Origin: Sphingorhabdus sp. M41
Lineage (GTDB): Bacteria > Pseudomonadota > Alphaproteobacteria > Sphingomonadales > Sphingomonadaceae
NCBI RefSeq assembly: GCF_001586275.1
Contig: NZ_CP014545.1
Coordinates: 1 to 64,000 of the forward strand
Direction: 5' to 3'
Length of the DNA stretch: 64,000 bases
Numbering within the stretch: the first letter of the stretch is position 1; each line of letters begins with the position of its first letter. Both the position numbers and the translations under genes were made by a program. The notes under the pieces are model-generated. The model worked only from the letters and a program-made list of their open reading frames with translations. It had not been told where the DNA came from and did no database searches. Positions 9,597 to 18,070 of this stretch are shown in pieces.

Positions 9597-10645
9597 TGCC
9601 TGACAAGTGTAAGCAGCTTTTCAACATGTTCAATGGGCGTGTCGGGTAAAATCCCGTGACCCAGATTGAAAATATGCGGGCGATCTTCAAAAACCTGCAG
9701 GATATGGCGTACCGAGGTCTCCAGTGCTTCGCCGCCGGTTATCAGCGCAAGCGGATCGAGATTACCTTGCAACGGCAGATTTTTCGGCAGATTTTCATGC
9801 GCCCAGACCGGGTCAACCGTCTCATCCAGACCGATGGCGCTGGCTCCGGTCTCATTCGCATAAGCGACCAGTTTGGCGCCTGCCCCCTTGGGAAAACCGA
9901 TGATCGGCAGATCGGGATGGACCGCCTTCAACCGCGCTATGATTTCCGCATTGGGCGCAATCACCCATTTTTCAAATTGGGCGGGCGACAGTGATCCCGC
10001 CCAGCTGTCGAAAAGCTGCACCGCATCAACACCCGCTTCGATCTGACCGAGCAAATAAGTAACCGTGTTCTCGACAATCGCGTTGATCAGTTCGCCAAAG
10101 GCGGCTTCATCGCGATAGGCAAAGCGGCGGGTCGCTGCCTGGTCCTTGCTGCCCTGTCCGTTGACCATATAAGTCGCGATCGTCCACGGACTTCCTGCAA
10201 AGCCCATGAAGGTCGTTTGATCATCGAGCCGTGCGGCTACTGCTCGAACCGTTGCATATATGGCCTCAAAATGCTCGGGAGCAGCCTCCAGAGAGCCCAA
10301 AGCCGCATCCAGCAACCTGGGTGCCAGCCGGGGTCCTTCGCCTGCCTCAAACCAGAGCTTCTGGCCCATCGCATGCGGCACGATCAATATGTCGGAAAAC
10401 AGGATCGCACCGTCAAAACCAAAACGCTTGATTGGCTGCAAGGTGACCTCGGCCGCAGCCTCGGCATCATAGCAAAGTTCGAGAAACCCGCCTTTTTGTG
10501 CGCGCAGTTCCCGGTATTCCGGCAAATAGCGGCCTGCTTGACGCATCAACCAGACCGGCGTTTGATCGGTTTTCTTGCCGAGCAATGTCTGCAGGAGAAT
10601 TTTCCGTGATTCATTTCCATTCGGCATAGCGAGACGGTTACCCAT
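9593..10645 (-). CDS. hemE: Uroporphyrinogen decarboxylase HemE
   Basis: A 350-residue cytosolic enzyme that decarboxylates the four acetate side chains of uroporphyrinogen III. The signature PVWLMRQAGRYLPEYR is near residue 30 and GFAGSPWT near 150. The 5' end borders the AT-rich tract of the putative chromosomal origin. The start at 10645 has no clear ribosome-binding site; an internal ATG at 10627 (MPNGNESRK) is a reasonable alternative. Confidence 0.97.
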   Translation of the reverse strand: MGNRLAMPNGNESRKILLQTLLGKKTDQTPVWLMRQAGRYLPEYRELRAQKGGFLELCYDAEAAAEVTLQPIKRFGFDGAILFSDILIVPHAMGQKLWFEAGEGPRLAPRLLDAALGSLEAAPEHFEAIYATVRAVAARLDDQTTFMGFAGSPWTIATYMVNGQGSKDQAATRRFAYRDEAAFGELINAIVENTVTYLLGQIEAGVDAVQLFDSWAGSLSPAQFEKWVIAPNAEIIARLKAVHPDLPIIGFPKGAGAKLVAYANETGASAIGLDETVDPVWAHENLPKNLPLQGNLDPLALITGGEALETSVRHILQVFEDRPHIFNLGHGILPDTPIEHVEKLLTLVRQ

Positions 10646-10785
10646 TATATTATCTTATATATTATATTAGATTGTTGTTGATGATAGAGCGTGGAAAAGG
10701 CGGTAACCTGCCAGCGCCGTAAATACAAACAGATTGACAGGGGGCAGTAAACGAAGATTTGACCGATTCCAAAATTCGTTCCCCG

Positions 10786-10794
10786 TTATCCACA
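10786..10794 (+). promoter_or_regulatory. DnaA box
   Basis: TTATCCACA is an exact match to the high-affinity DnaA box and lies in the middle of the putative origin. Confidence 0.8.
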
Positions 10795-10827
10795 GACTGT
10801 TGATGGAATCGATCAATGTTGGTTGGC

Positions 10828-10836
10828 TGTGGATGA
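10828..10836 (-). promoter_or_regulatory. DnaA box, one mismatch
   Basis: On the minus strand this reads TCATCCACA, one change from TTATCCACA. It lies between the two perfect boxes. Confidence 0.6.
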
Positions 10837-10872
10837 ATTTGCGGGAGTCGGGGAAGAATATCGAGGGACAGG

Positions 10873-10881
10873 TTATCCACA
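10873..10881 (+). promoter_or_regulatory. DnaA box
   Basis: A second exact TTATCCACA in the same orientation as the first and 87 bp from it, close to the ppsR start. Confidence 0.8.
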
Positions 10882-10927
10882 CTTTCATCCCTTGCTTTAT
10901 CCCCTTTGAAATCACAAAGCTTAGCGG

Positions 10928-11773
10928 ATGAAACGGCTCCACCTTCATCTGCTCTCGGATTCAACCGGTGAGACCCTGGAAAACATTGCCAAAGCGGCAC
11001 TCGCTCAATTTGACGGCGTGGAGATCATCAAGCATTTCTGGCCTATGGTCCGCTCGGAGAAGCATCTCAACCGGATATTGGCTGAAGTGGCCGATAATCC
11101 CGGGCTGGTCATATTCACTATCGTCAACCGCGATATCAGAGCAAAATTGGAACGCGAATGTCGGCATCTCGGGCTGCCGTCAGTTCCTGCGCTCGATACC
11201 GTGACCGATGCCTTGTCCAATATGCTGGGGCAGGAAGCCAAGGCCAGACCGGGTCGTCAACATATTCTCGATGCGGCCTATTTCGCCAGGGTAGAGGCGA
11301 TTCAATTCACCATCGCCCATGATGACGGTGTCGGCTGGGAGAATTGGGAAGAAGCTGATATTGTGCTTGCCGGCGTGTCGCGAACTTCGAAAACACCAAC
11401 CTCCATCTATCTCGCCAATCGCGGCTACAAGACTGCGAATATTCCGATCGTCCCGGAATCACCACCACCCGATTCACTCTTTCATCTAAAGAACCCTCTG
11501 GTAGTCGGTCTGATCACCGGCGCTTCCAGGCTTGTGCAGGTCAGACGCAACCGTTTGCTGTCGCTGAACCAGGCGCCAGAAACTGACTATGTGAATGAAG
11601 AGAAGGTCAAGGCCGAGACGCAATATGCCCGCCGGATGTTCGCCGACAACGGCTGGCCGATGATTGATGTGACACGGCGCTCGATCGAGGAATCCGCTGC
11701 GGCAATCATCAATCTCTATAATGAGAGACATGTCGGTACCGGCGATGATCACAAGGCTGATGGTGATGTCTGA
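10928..11773 (+). CDS. ppsR: PEP synthase / PPDK regulatory protein (kinase-pyrophosphorylase, DUF299)
   Basis: A 281-residue bifunctional regulator that inactivates phosphoenolpyruvate synthase or pyruvate phosphate dikinase by ADP-dependent phosphorylation and reactivates it by phosphorolysis. The N-terminal LHLLSDSTGETLENIAKAAL and the P-loop-like GVSRTSKTPTSIYLANRG (about residues 150-167) are diagnostic. It is the first gene right of the putative origin, matching the Caulobacter hemE-origin-DUF299 layout. It overlaps maf by 8 bp. Confidence 0.95.
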   Translation: MKRLHLHLLSDSTGETLENIAKAALAQFDGVEIIKHFWPMVRSEKHLNRILAEVADNPGLVIFTIVNRDIRAKLERECRHLGLPSVPALDTVTDALSNMLGQEAKARPGRQHILDAAYFARVEAIQFTIAHDDGVGWENWEEADIVLAGVSRTSKTPTSIYLANRGYKTANIPIVPESPPPDSLFHLKNPLVVGLITGASRLVQVRRNRLLSLNQAPETDYVNEEKVKAETQYARRMFADNGWPMIDVTRRSIEESAAAIINLYNERHVGTGDDHKADGDV

Positions 11774-12371
11774 ACCGGTCCTGATATTGGCGTCCAAAAG
11801 CAAGGCCCGGCATGCAATGCTGACTGCGGCTGGTGTAGCGGTCGAGGCAATTGCACCAAATGTGGATGAAGAGGCTCTCAAGGATGGGTTGAAAAGCGAA
11901 GGCGTGACCGCGCGCAATCTCGCTGATGCGCTGGCAGAAGCAAAGGCAGTGCGATTGTCCCGGCGGATTGGCGCCGGCTTGATATTGGGGGCCGATCAGG
12001 TTTTGGCCCTCGAAGACGGCACGATGCTCGACAAGCCGACCGATCCTGCCGATGCAATCGCTCAACTGAAATTGCTGTCGGGCAAGAAGCACAAGCTGTT
12101 CAGTGCTGCCGTCATTGCCGAACAAGGCACTCCAGTGTGGAGACATATCGATATTGCCACGCTTTCCGTACGGGTGCTGAGCGATAATTTCATCGAGCGA
12201 TATGTAGAAGCGGAATGGGACAATATTCGCTATTGTGTCGGCTGTTACGAAATTGAGGGCAGAGGCGCCCAGCTTTTCTCGGCGATTACCGGCAGCCAGT
12301 TCACGATCATGGGCCTGCCACTTTTGCATCTGCTGGACTATCTTCGCATCCGAGGTATTTTACCGTCATGA
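11766..12371 (+). CDS. maf: Maf family nucleotide pyrophosphatase
   Basis: A 201-residue Maf/YhdE/YceF-type nucleoside triphosphate pyrophosphatase that removes non-canonical nucleotides. Motifs are LILASKSKARHAML at the N terminus and GADQVLALEDG in the middle. The start at 11766 (MSEPVLILAS) fits the family; longer frames reach back into ppsR. It overlaps aroE through ATGA. Confidence 0.92.
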   Translation: MSEPVLILASKSKARHAMLTAAGVAVEAIAPNVDEEALKDGLKSEGVTARNLADALAEAKAVRLSRRIGAGLILGADQVLALEDGTMLDKPTDPADAIAQLKLLSGKKHKLFSAAVIAEQGTPVWRHIDIATLSVRVLSDNFIERYVEAEWDNIRYCVGCYEIEGRGAQLFSAITGSQFTIMGLPLLHLLDYLRIRGILPS

Positions 12372-13186
12372 ACACAGATATTACCTATGCCGAGGTGATC
12401 GGAGACCCGATTGCGCAAAGCAAGTCGCCGCTGATCCACAAATTCTGGCTCGAACGGCTGGATATCAAAGCCGATTATCGCGCTTGCCATGTCACGCCCG
12501 AGGAACTGCCCGGTTATATTGAGCAACGGCGCGCCGATCCGCTCTGGCGGGGATGCAATGTTACGATACCGCATAAAATAGCGATGCTCGATCTGGTCGC
12601 CGATCCTGGCGGTGTGCGCGAAAAAATTGGCGCCATGAATACAATCGTGCGCCAGGCAGATGGCAGCCTGATCGGGACCAATACCGACGCCGCCGGTTTT
12701 TTTGCGCCTATTGCCGATATCGACTGGTCGGGGAAACATGCTGTGGTCATTGGGGCAGGCGGAGCGGCACGAGCGGTGTTATTCGCCCTGAAACAGGCCG
12801 GCGTTGGCGAAATAACCATCGTCGCGCGCAACGGCCTGAAAGCGACCGGCTTGCTCATGCAGGCGTCGGCCAAGGGCAGTGTGCTGCCGATGGACGCGCA
12901 ATTACCCGCGGCAGATCTGCTGATCAACGCGAGCCCGCTCGGGATGACCGGACAAGCGCCACTAGAGGTGGACCTAGATCCCTTGCCGGCCGATGCTCTG
13001 GTCTATGATCTCGTGTATGCACCGCTGAAGACGGGGCTGTTGCGCGCGGCAAAACAACGCGATCTGGCAGTGGTTGACGGTCTCGACATGTTGATTGGTC
13101 AGGCCGCGCTGGCTTTCGAGCTGTTTTTCGGTGCAACGCCGCCAATGGAAGACGATGACCAACTCAGAAAATTGTTGACGGCATGA
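12368..13186 (+). CDS. aroE: Shikimate dehydrogenase AroE
   Basis: A 272-residue NADP-dependent enzyme that reduces 3-dehydroshikimate in aromatic amino-acid synthesis. The substrate site IGDPIAQSKSPLIH, the catalytic-lysine segment NVTIPHK and the nucleotide-binding GAGGAARAVLFAL are all present. It overlaps maf and coaE by 4 bp, which puts it in the ppsR-maf-aroE-coaE-dnaQ operon. Confidence 0.96.
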   Translation: MNTDITYAEVIGDPIAQSKSPLIHKFWLERLDIKADYRACHVTPEELPGYIEQRRADPLWRGCNVTIPHKIAMLDLVADPGGVREKIGAMNTIVRQADGSLIGTNTDAAGFFAPIADIDWSGKHAVVIGAGGAARAVLFALKQAGVGEITIVARNGLKATGLLMQASAKGSVLPMDAQLPAADLLINASPLGMTGQAPLEVDLDPLPADALVYDLVYAPLKTGLLRAAKQRDLAVVDGLDMLIGQAALAFELFFGATPPMEDDDQLRKLLTA

Positions 13187-13791
13187 TGGAGCGGCGCAAG
13201 CCTTATATTGTCGGTCTGACAGGTTCCATCGGCATGGGTAAATCCACGGTGGGACAAATGTTTGTCGAAGAAGGCGTCCCGCTGTTCGATGCCGATGCCG
13301 CCGTGCACGAGTTGCAAGGACCGGACGGCGCGCTGGTGGAGGCGATTGAAGCGCTGTTCCCGGGCAGCACAAGCAGCGCGGGTGTCGACCGACAGAAACT
13401 GGGAGCCATGGTGCTTGGCGATGCCGCTGCACTGCAACGGCTCGAAAAACTGATTCATCCTGCGGTTGCCGAAATGCGTCTCGCCTTTCTCGAAAAACAT
13501 CGGGACCAGCCACTGATCCTGTTCGATATTCCGCTTTTGTTTGAAAAATCGGGTGCCAAGGGTGTCGACCATGTCGTCGTGGTCTCTGCCGGTGAAAACG
13601 ACCAGCGTGATCGCGTTCTCGCTCGGCCGGGCATGACTGAGGAGCGGTTCGAGCAGATCAAAGCGCTGCAAATGCCGGATGCAGAAAAGCGGCAAAAGGC
13701 TGATTCTGTGATAGATACCTCCCTGCCTCAGGCGGAAACACGCCAACAGGTGCAGAAACTTGTTCAAAAACTGAAAGCTTCCCTTGCGTAA
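13183..13791 (+). CDS. coaE: Dephospho-CoA kinase CoaE
   Basis: A 202-residue P-loop kinase that carries out the last step of coenzyme A synthesis. Walker A is GSIGMGKST at about residues 14-22, and LFDADAAVHEL follows. The C-terminal LKASLA region is normal. The operon places it before dnaQ, a conserved alphaproteobacterial pairing. Confidence 0.95.
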   Translation: MMERRKPYIVGLTGSIGMGKSTVGQMFVEEGVPLFDADAAVHELQGPDGALVEAIEALFPGSTSSAGVDRQKLGAMVLGDAAALQRLEKLIHPAVAEMRLAFLEKHRDQPLILFDIPLLFEKSGAKGVDHVVVVSAGENDQRDRVLARPGMTEERFEQIKALQMPDAEKRQKADSVIDTSLPQAETRQQVQKLVQKLKASLA

Positions 13792-13818
13792 CCCCGATTT
13801 CGGTCCGATATTGAACTT

Positions 13819-14517
13819 ATGCGAGAGATAATTTTCGATACAGAAACCACCGGCTTTGACCCTCAAAATGGCGACCGGATGGTGGAAATCGGTTGCATTG
13901 AAATGATCGATCGAATCGAAACCGGTCAGAGCTTCCATTGCTATTATAATCCCCAGCGGACGATGCCTAAAGCCGCCGAGAATGTGCATGGATTGTCAGA
14001 TGTGTTTTTATCCGACAAGAAATTATTCGCAGACGGCGCGGCGGAACTTCTCGATTTTCTGGGAGACGCGAAGCTCGTTGCCCATAATGCGCAATTTGAC
14101 TTCAATTTTCTCAACGCCGAACTGCTTCTGTGCGGCTATCGGGAAATTTCCCGGTTTCGCATGATCGATACATTGGCAATCGCCAAGTCCAAGCATCCCG
14201 GCGCAAAATTGTCGCTTGATGCCTTGTGCTCCCGCTACGGCATCGACCGTAGCCACCGGGTTAAACATGGTGCGTTGCTTGATGCGGAACTGCTAAGCCA
14301 GCTTTATATCGAGTTGACCGGTGGACGCCAGATCGGCCTTGGCCTGGCAGAAGATACGAAGCGTCAAGATGCCATCGCCAGCATGCGACCGACATCGAGG
14401 CCCGCTGAGCGCAAGACATTCATGGCGGCGCGCGAGCATCAGGCCGACGCCGAAGAACTGGCAAGACACAAGATATTTATTGAAGGTATCGAAAACCCTC
14501 TCTGGGCAGAGATTTAG
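13819..14517 (+). CDS. dnaQ: DNA polymerase III epsilon subunit (3'-5' proofreading exonuclease)
   Basis: A 232-residue DEDDh exonuclease. Exo I is IIFDTETTGFDP at the N terminus, Exo II is HNAQFDFNFLN, and Exo III is HGALLDAELL. The C-terminal extension has the expected length for the segment that binds the alpha subunit. It lies 27 bp after coaE, in the same operon. Confidence 0.95.
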   Translation: MREIIFDTETTGFDPQNGDRMVEIGCIEMIDRIETGQSFHCYYNPQRTMPKAAENVHGLSDVFLSDKKLFADGAAELLDFLGDAKLVAHNAQFDFNFLNAELLLCGYREISRFRMIDTLAIAKSKHPGAKLSLDALCSRYGIDRSHRVKHGALLDAELLSQLYIELTGGRQIGLGLAEDTKRQDAIASMRPTSRPAERKTFMAAREHQADAEELARHKIFIEGIENPLWAEI

Positions 14518-14565
14518 CTGTATCGCCGTTCGGGTAATGGTACAGTAAGAAAAAGGAGAATGAAT

Positions 14566-15138
14566 ATGGAAGTTCGTGTTTCAGGACATCAGGTCGATAC
14601 CGGCGATGCGTTGCAAACCCATGCCGAGGATCGGATGAATGCGATTGCCAGCAAATATTTTGCCAAAGCGATCTCAGCGAACGTTACCGTGAGCAAAGCG
14701 CCCCACGCCCAATTTAAATGTGATATCGTGACTCATGTGATGCAGGGCCTCACCCTCAAGTCTGATGCCGAAGCCGGCGATGCCCATCAGGCATTTGAAA
14801 AGGCTGCCGACAAGATTGAAAAACAGCTGCGCCGCTACATGCGGCGGCTCAATGATCATCATGTTCAGGCGCAATATGCTGCAAAGCAGGAAGAAGCGGC
14901 CTATCGGGTCTTTGACTCGGTTGAAGACGAGGAAGAAAGCGAAGTGAGCGGCGACTCTCCTCCGATCATCGCCGAAACCAGCACCGACATTCCCGAAGCA
15001 AGCGTGTCCAATGCCGTCATGATGATGGATTTGCGCAATACCAGCGCGCTTTTGTTCAAAAACTCTGGCACTGGTACCCATAATATGGTTTATCGCCGCC
15101 CCGATGGCACAATTGGTTGGGTAGAGCCCAATAGCTGA
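14566..15138 (+). CDS. hpf: Ribosome hibernation promoting factor, long form
   Basis: A 190-residue long HPF that silences 70S ribosomes and drives their dimerisation in stationary phase. The N-terminal RaiA-like domain (residues 1-105) contains ADRM and KYFAKAISANVTV, and the C-terminal dimerisation domain ends MVYRRPDGTIGWVEPN. The ATG at 14566 lies 7 nt after AAGGAG; the ATG at 14560 is only 1 nt from it and is unlikely. ptsN follows. rpoN, which usually precedes hpf in many proteobacteria, is not present. Confidence 0.93.
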   Translation: MEVRVSGHQVDTGDALQTHAEDRMNAIASKYFAKAISANVTVSKAPHAQFKCDIVTHVMQGLTLKSDAEAGDAHQAFEKAADKIEKQLRRYMRRLNDHHVQAQYAAKQEEAAYRVFDSVEDEEESEVSGDSPPIIAETSTDIPEASVSNAVMMMDLRNTSALLFKNSGTGTHNMVYRRPDGTIGWVEPNS

Positions 15139-15167
15139 TAGAAATGTGCCACTTTTAGCAGGCGAAT

Positions 15168-15191
15168 GACCGGTATTTGGTAGAACCGGTC
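15168..15191. repeat. Inverted repeat in the hpf-ptsN gap
   Basis: Arms GACCGGT and ACCGGTC (7 bp each) are separated by a 10-nt loop. There is no U-tract after it, so it is not a standard terminator. It could be an mRNA hairpin separating hpf from ptsN or an operator. Confidence 0.4.
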
Positions 15192-15266
15192 TCATGCGCA
15201 TAGGTGTCGGAATTCTGGCATGGTCGTTGAACTGGCTAAATTTTGTCGGGACAAAAGGGAAGATTC

Positions 15267-15734
15267 ATGACTGATTTGTCCGTTAGACTGGAACTTGCCG
15301 CTGTCCGGGATTGTCCCGATGTCAGCGATAAGGCCGACATCCTGCGCACAATCGCCCGCATTGGCCAGGATTGCTATCGTCTTGATGCTGATACTATCCA
15401 GGCCGGTTTGGAGGCGCGCGAGGCTCTCGGTTCAACCGGTTTCGGACGATCCGTTGCCATACCGCATACCAAACTCGCCAGTCTTGACCATTGTGTGGGC
15501 ATTTTTCTGCGTCTTGCCGAACCAGTTTCCTTCAATTCCCACGATGGCAAACCGGTTGATCTGATATTCACTCTCCTGTCTCCGCAGAAAGCCGGGGTTG
15601 AGCATTTGAAAGCTCTGGCCGCGGTATCCCGCTTCTTGCGGGATGACCATATGGTGGCAAAGCTTCGCGGCGCATCGGGGCAGGATGCGCTCTACGCGCT
15701 GTTGAACCGACAGCGCGAGCAGCAGGCTGCTTGA
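15267..15734 (+). CDS. ptsN: PTS IIA-Ntr family regulatory protein PtsN
   Basis: A 155-residue EIIA domain of the nitrogen phosphotransferase system, a regulatory phosphocarrier rather than a sugar transporter. The phospho-acceptor is His67 in RSVAIPHTKL. The start at 15267 gives MTDLSVRLEL and fits the family; a frame from 15243 adds eight residues. hpf-ptsN adjacency is conserved in many proteobacteria. The partners (PtsP, HPr) are not in the window. Confidence 0.92.
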   Translation: MTDLSVRLELAAVRDCPDVSDKADILRTIARIGQDCYRLDADTIQAGLEAREALGSTGFGRSVAIPHTKLASLDHCVGIFLRLAEPVSFNSHDGKPVDLIFTLLSPQKAGVEHLKALAAVSRFLRDDHMVAKLRGASGQDALYALLNRQREQQAA

Positions 15735-15743
15735 TCCCAGATC

Positions 15744-16223
15744 ATGACAGGTGAAGCTGACAATGAAGAAGAACATGGCGGTGCCCAGGGACATTTCCGG
15801 GCGCTGGAACGGCTTTATGCGGAAGCACCGATAAACCGCCTGTTCAATTCCCGTCTCGAAATCGTGGAAGCCGGCAAAGCCAGCATATTTTTTGATGTGG
15901 ATGAACGCTATTATCACGCTGCCGGTGCGGTGCACGGGACGGCCTATTTCAAAATGCTCGACGACGCCGCTTTTTATGCTGCCAACAGTCTGGTGTCTGA
16001 CCGGTTCATCCTGACCACTGCTTTCAATCTGCTCTTCACCAAGCCGCTCAAGTCGGGTCCGGTCATTGCCGAAGGCCGATGGGTTAGTGGTAAACGGCGA
16101 GTTTTCGTTGCCGATTCTCGGCTGATCGACAGCGAGGGTGAAGAAATAGCGCGTGGTACCGGAACTTTCATGCGCTCGCACATCCCGCTGGCATCGCTGC
16201 CCGGCTATAAAAAAGATGATTGA
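15744..16223 (+). CDS. PaaI family hotdog thioesterase
   Basis: A 159-residue hotdog-fold protein. The active-site region HAAGAVHGTAYFKMLDDAAF and the strand TTAFNLLFTKPL are typical of PaaI/4HBT thioesterases, which hydrolyse acyl- or aryl-CoA esters. It starts 9 bp after ptsN and overlaps the next gene by 8 bp, so it probably belongs to the same transcript. Substrate cannot be assigned. Confidence 0.87.
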   Translation: MTGEADNEEEHGGAQGHFRALERLYAEAPINRLFNSRLEIVEAGKASIFFDVDERYYHAAGAVHGTAYFKMLDDAAFYAANSLVSDRFILTTAFNLLFTKPLKSGPVIAEGRWVSGKRRVFVADSRLIDSEGEEIARGTGTFMRSHIPLASLPGYKKDD

Positions 16224-16554
16224 ACCGCGGCTTTCCGCGGAAATGAAGGTCAAAACCCTTCTCAGACTGGTGAATCAGAATGGTGGCTTCGGAGTCGTTC
16301 TGAAAAAGGGCGACAGAATATCCGGATCGATCCTCATCCAATGTGTGGAAAAGGGGGAGAACCCTAGGCTCCTGGAGAATATGCCGTCGCTGGATGGTGA
16401 GCCCAACTGGCAGCAGATATGGCCACAAGCCACTGATAATAATAAGAAAATATCAGATTATGTTGCACAAAGATTCCGTTTTGACCCCGATATGTGGTTA
16501 ATTGAACTGGACATCCCGGATGCGGAACGGCTCATCGCCCAAATGGGTCAGTAA
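16216..16554 (+). CDS. DUF1491 family protein
   Basis: A 112-residue conserved alphaproteobacterial protein. It starts MIEPRLSAEMKVKTLLRL and contains GVVLKKGDRISGSILIQ and the C-terminal WLIELDIPDAERL, the pattern of DUF1491. The start overlaps the thioesterase stop by 8 bp. Function is unknown; no signal peptide or membrane segment is seen. Confidence 0.85.
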   Translation: MIEPRLSAEMKVKTLLRLVNQNGGFGVVLKKGDRISGSILIQCVEKGENPRLLENMPSLDGEPNWQQIWPQATDNNKKISDYVAQRFRFDPDMWLIELDIPDAERLIAQMGQ

Positions 16555-16756
16555 ACTTGACTTTATTCCCCAGAACCATATTTGCCGCTCAACTTTGATG
16601 CGCAGGTTGCCGACGGGGGTCAGAAATGACAGGCGGTAAACACGCAGACGGGGAGAACAGAAACAGGCCCACCTTTTGAATTTCGGCTCTGTTTTTGGCG
16701 GTTTTGACGAAAATGTCACGATTTGCTCTGGTCTCACCGCATAATGTAATAGGTTA

Positions 16757-17464
16757 ATGAGAAAAATTTTTCGTGCAACAAGCGCTCTGTCGCTTGCCCT
16801 TACTGCGGTCGCGGCATTGTTCGTCACCGATGCGTCCTTTGCTTTGGAAGCAAGCGACGAAATACCGGAATCCGAGATTTTCGTCGATCCGGCCCTGCTG
16901 GAAGCAGATGAAGCAAATCCAGCCATTGTTTTTGCCGAGCAACAGGAAGTTGTTGCTGAAATTCCAAAAGATGTTGTGAAAGCCGACATGATTGCCAACG
17001 GTGACGCCGAAAGCGATTCTGATGAAAACAGCGGTTTCATCAATGACGGCGCCTCATCCCTGCGTCAGCTGGTGCGCCAGCAGTCGGTAGATGGTTCGCT
17101 GGACGCTGAAATGAAATGTTTGGCCGGCACCGTCTATTTCGAATCCAAAAGCGAATCCCTGCAGGGTCAGCTGGCCGTCGCGCGCGTAGTGCTCGCACGT
17201 GTCGCATCCTCTCGCTTCCCGAATAGCATCTGCGGTGTTGTTTTCCAGCGCAGCCAGTTCTCCTTTGTTCGTCGCGGGAAAATGCCGCCGATCAAAACCG
17301 GGCACCGGCAGTGGCGCAATGCGGTGGCAATTGCCAAAATCGCAATGAACGATGGCTGGGAAAGCTCGGTCGAAGGCGCGCTGTTCTTCCACGCACGTTA
17401 TGTTTCTCCAGGCTGGCGGCTCCAGCGTCTGGCAGCGATCGACAACCATATTTTCTATCGGTAA
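16757..17464 (+). CDS. Cell-wall hydrolase (SleB / Hydrolase_2 type), exported
   Basis: A 235-residue exported protein. The signal peptide occupies about residues 1-29, followed by an acidic low-complexity linker (residues 30-85) and a C-terminal Hydrolase_2 domain (about residues 110-235) with KCLAGTVYFESKSESLQGQ and QFSFVRRG. Such domains cleave peptidoglycan. It lies after a 202-bp gap with no other gene, and a terminator follows. The first codons include a self-complementary GAAAAATTTTTC at about 16759-16770. Confidence 0.9.
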   Translation: MRKIFRATSALSLALTAVAALFVTDASFALEASDEIPESEIFVDPALLEADEANPAIVFAEQQEVVAEIPKDVVKADMIANGDAESDSDENSGFINDGASSLRQLVRQQSVDGSLDAEMKCLAGTVYFESKSESLQGQLAVARVVLARVASSRFPNSICGVVFQRSQFSFVRRGKMPPIKTGHRQWRNAVAIAKIAMNDGWESSVEGALFFHARYVSPGWRLQRLAAIDNHIFYR

Positions 17465-17487
17465 CCAAACCGGAAGCTGGCAAATCA

Positions 17488-17526
17488 TAAGGGCTCCCTT
17501 ACGGGGGCCTTTATTTTGTTCTTTTT
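17488..17526 (+). terminator. Rho-independent terminator after the cell-wall hydrolase
   Basis: A stem AAGGGCTCCC pairs (with wobbles) with GGGGGCCTTT across a short TTAC loop, followed by a T-rich run ending CTTTTT. It lies 24 bp after the stop codon. Confidence 0.75.
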
Positions 17527-17544
17527 ATGTTCTAGTCTTGAGCG

Positions 17545-18060
17545 ATGACGACAAGGAATGATACGATTGGCTTGCTGACGACTCCCGGTGAGCTGACAGG
17601 CGCACAGGCCGTTGCCCGCGGTGTCGCCCGGATGTTCCTGCGACATGATATCATGATATTGCCCGAGGTCAGTTTGCGGAACCGGCGCCGGGCGGATCTG
17701 ATGGGCATTGATGCCAAGGGGCAAATTGTCATTGTCGAGATCAAGGTCGCACGCAGCGATTTGCTCGGTGATGCCAAATGGACCGAATATCTGGATTATT
17801 GCGATCGTTTCTATTGGGCCTTGCCGGTGGGCTTCGATGCGTCGCCGGTCGAAGGATCAGATTTTCTTCCTGAACGCACCGGGCTGATCATTGCCGACGC
17901 CTATGATGCGGAAATGGTGCGTCCGGCTGCGACCAATGCGCTTGCACCTGCTCGGCGCAAGACAGAGACCATGCGGCTGGCCCGTCGCGCGATGCAGCGT
18001 GCAGCAATCTCCGATGGCTGGATCAGCCCCACCTCGGATCTGCACGAACTGGGTGGCTAA
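17545..18060 (+). CDS. mmcB: MmcB family DNA repair protein
   Basis: A 171-residue nuclease-fold protein of the MmcB family, which in Caulobacter contributes to DNA-damage tolerance. The PD-(D/E)XK-like core is visible as EVSLRNRRRADLMGID followed by IVIVEIKVARSD (acidic residue and E-x-K). It is convergent with the ankyrin gene. Confidence 0.87.
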   Translation: MTTRNDTIGLLTTPGELTGAQAVARGVARMFLRHDIMILPEVSLRNRRRADLMGIDAKGQIVIVEIKVARSDLLGDAKWTEYLDYCDRFYWALPVGFDASPVEGSDFLPERTGLIIADAYDAEMVRPAATNALAPARRKTETMRLARRAMQRAAISDGWISPTSDLHELGG

Positions 18061-18070
18061 TAAGCTAAAA

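Larger units (their letters stand above)
10644..10927. other. oriC: Putative chromosomal origin of replication (oriC)
   Basis: This is the divergent gap between hemE (leftward) and ppsR (rightward), which is where the Caulobacter crescentus origin lies. It contains a nearly pure A/T tract at 10644-10680 that could serve as an unwinding element, two perfect DnaA boxes (10786-10794, 10873-10881), two one-mismatch boxes (10828-10836 and 10690-10698, both on the minus strand) and three GANTC sites (10765, 10806, 10845) that CcrM-type methylases modify. Genes on each side run away from it. parA and three parS sites are 7-10 kb away. Location is inferred from these features; replication was not shown. 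Confidence 0.8.

Noticed and set aside
15215-15230. Sigma-54-like sequence before ptsN (CTGGCATGGTCGTTGA)
   Set aside because: The -12 doublet is GA instead of the essential GC, so it is not called although the spacing fits.
16555-16756. Possible RNA gene or promoter in the 202-bp gap before the cell-wall hydrolase
   Set aside because: No stable fold or convincing -35/-10 pair was seen; only AT-rich sequence next to the start.
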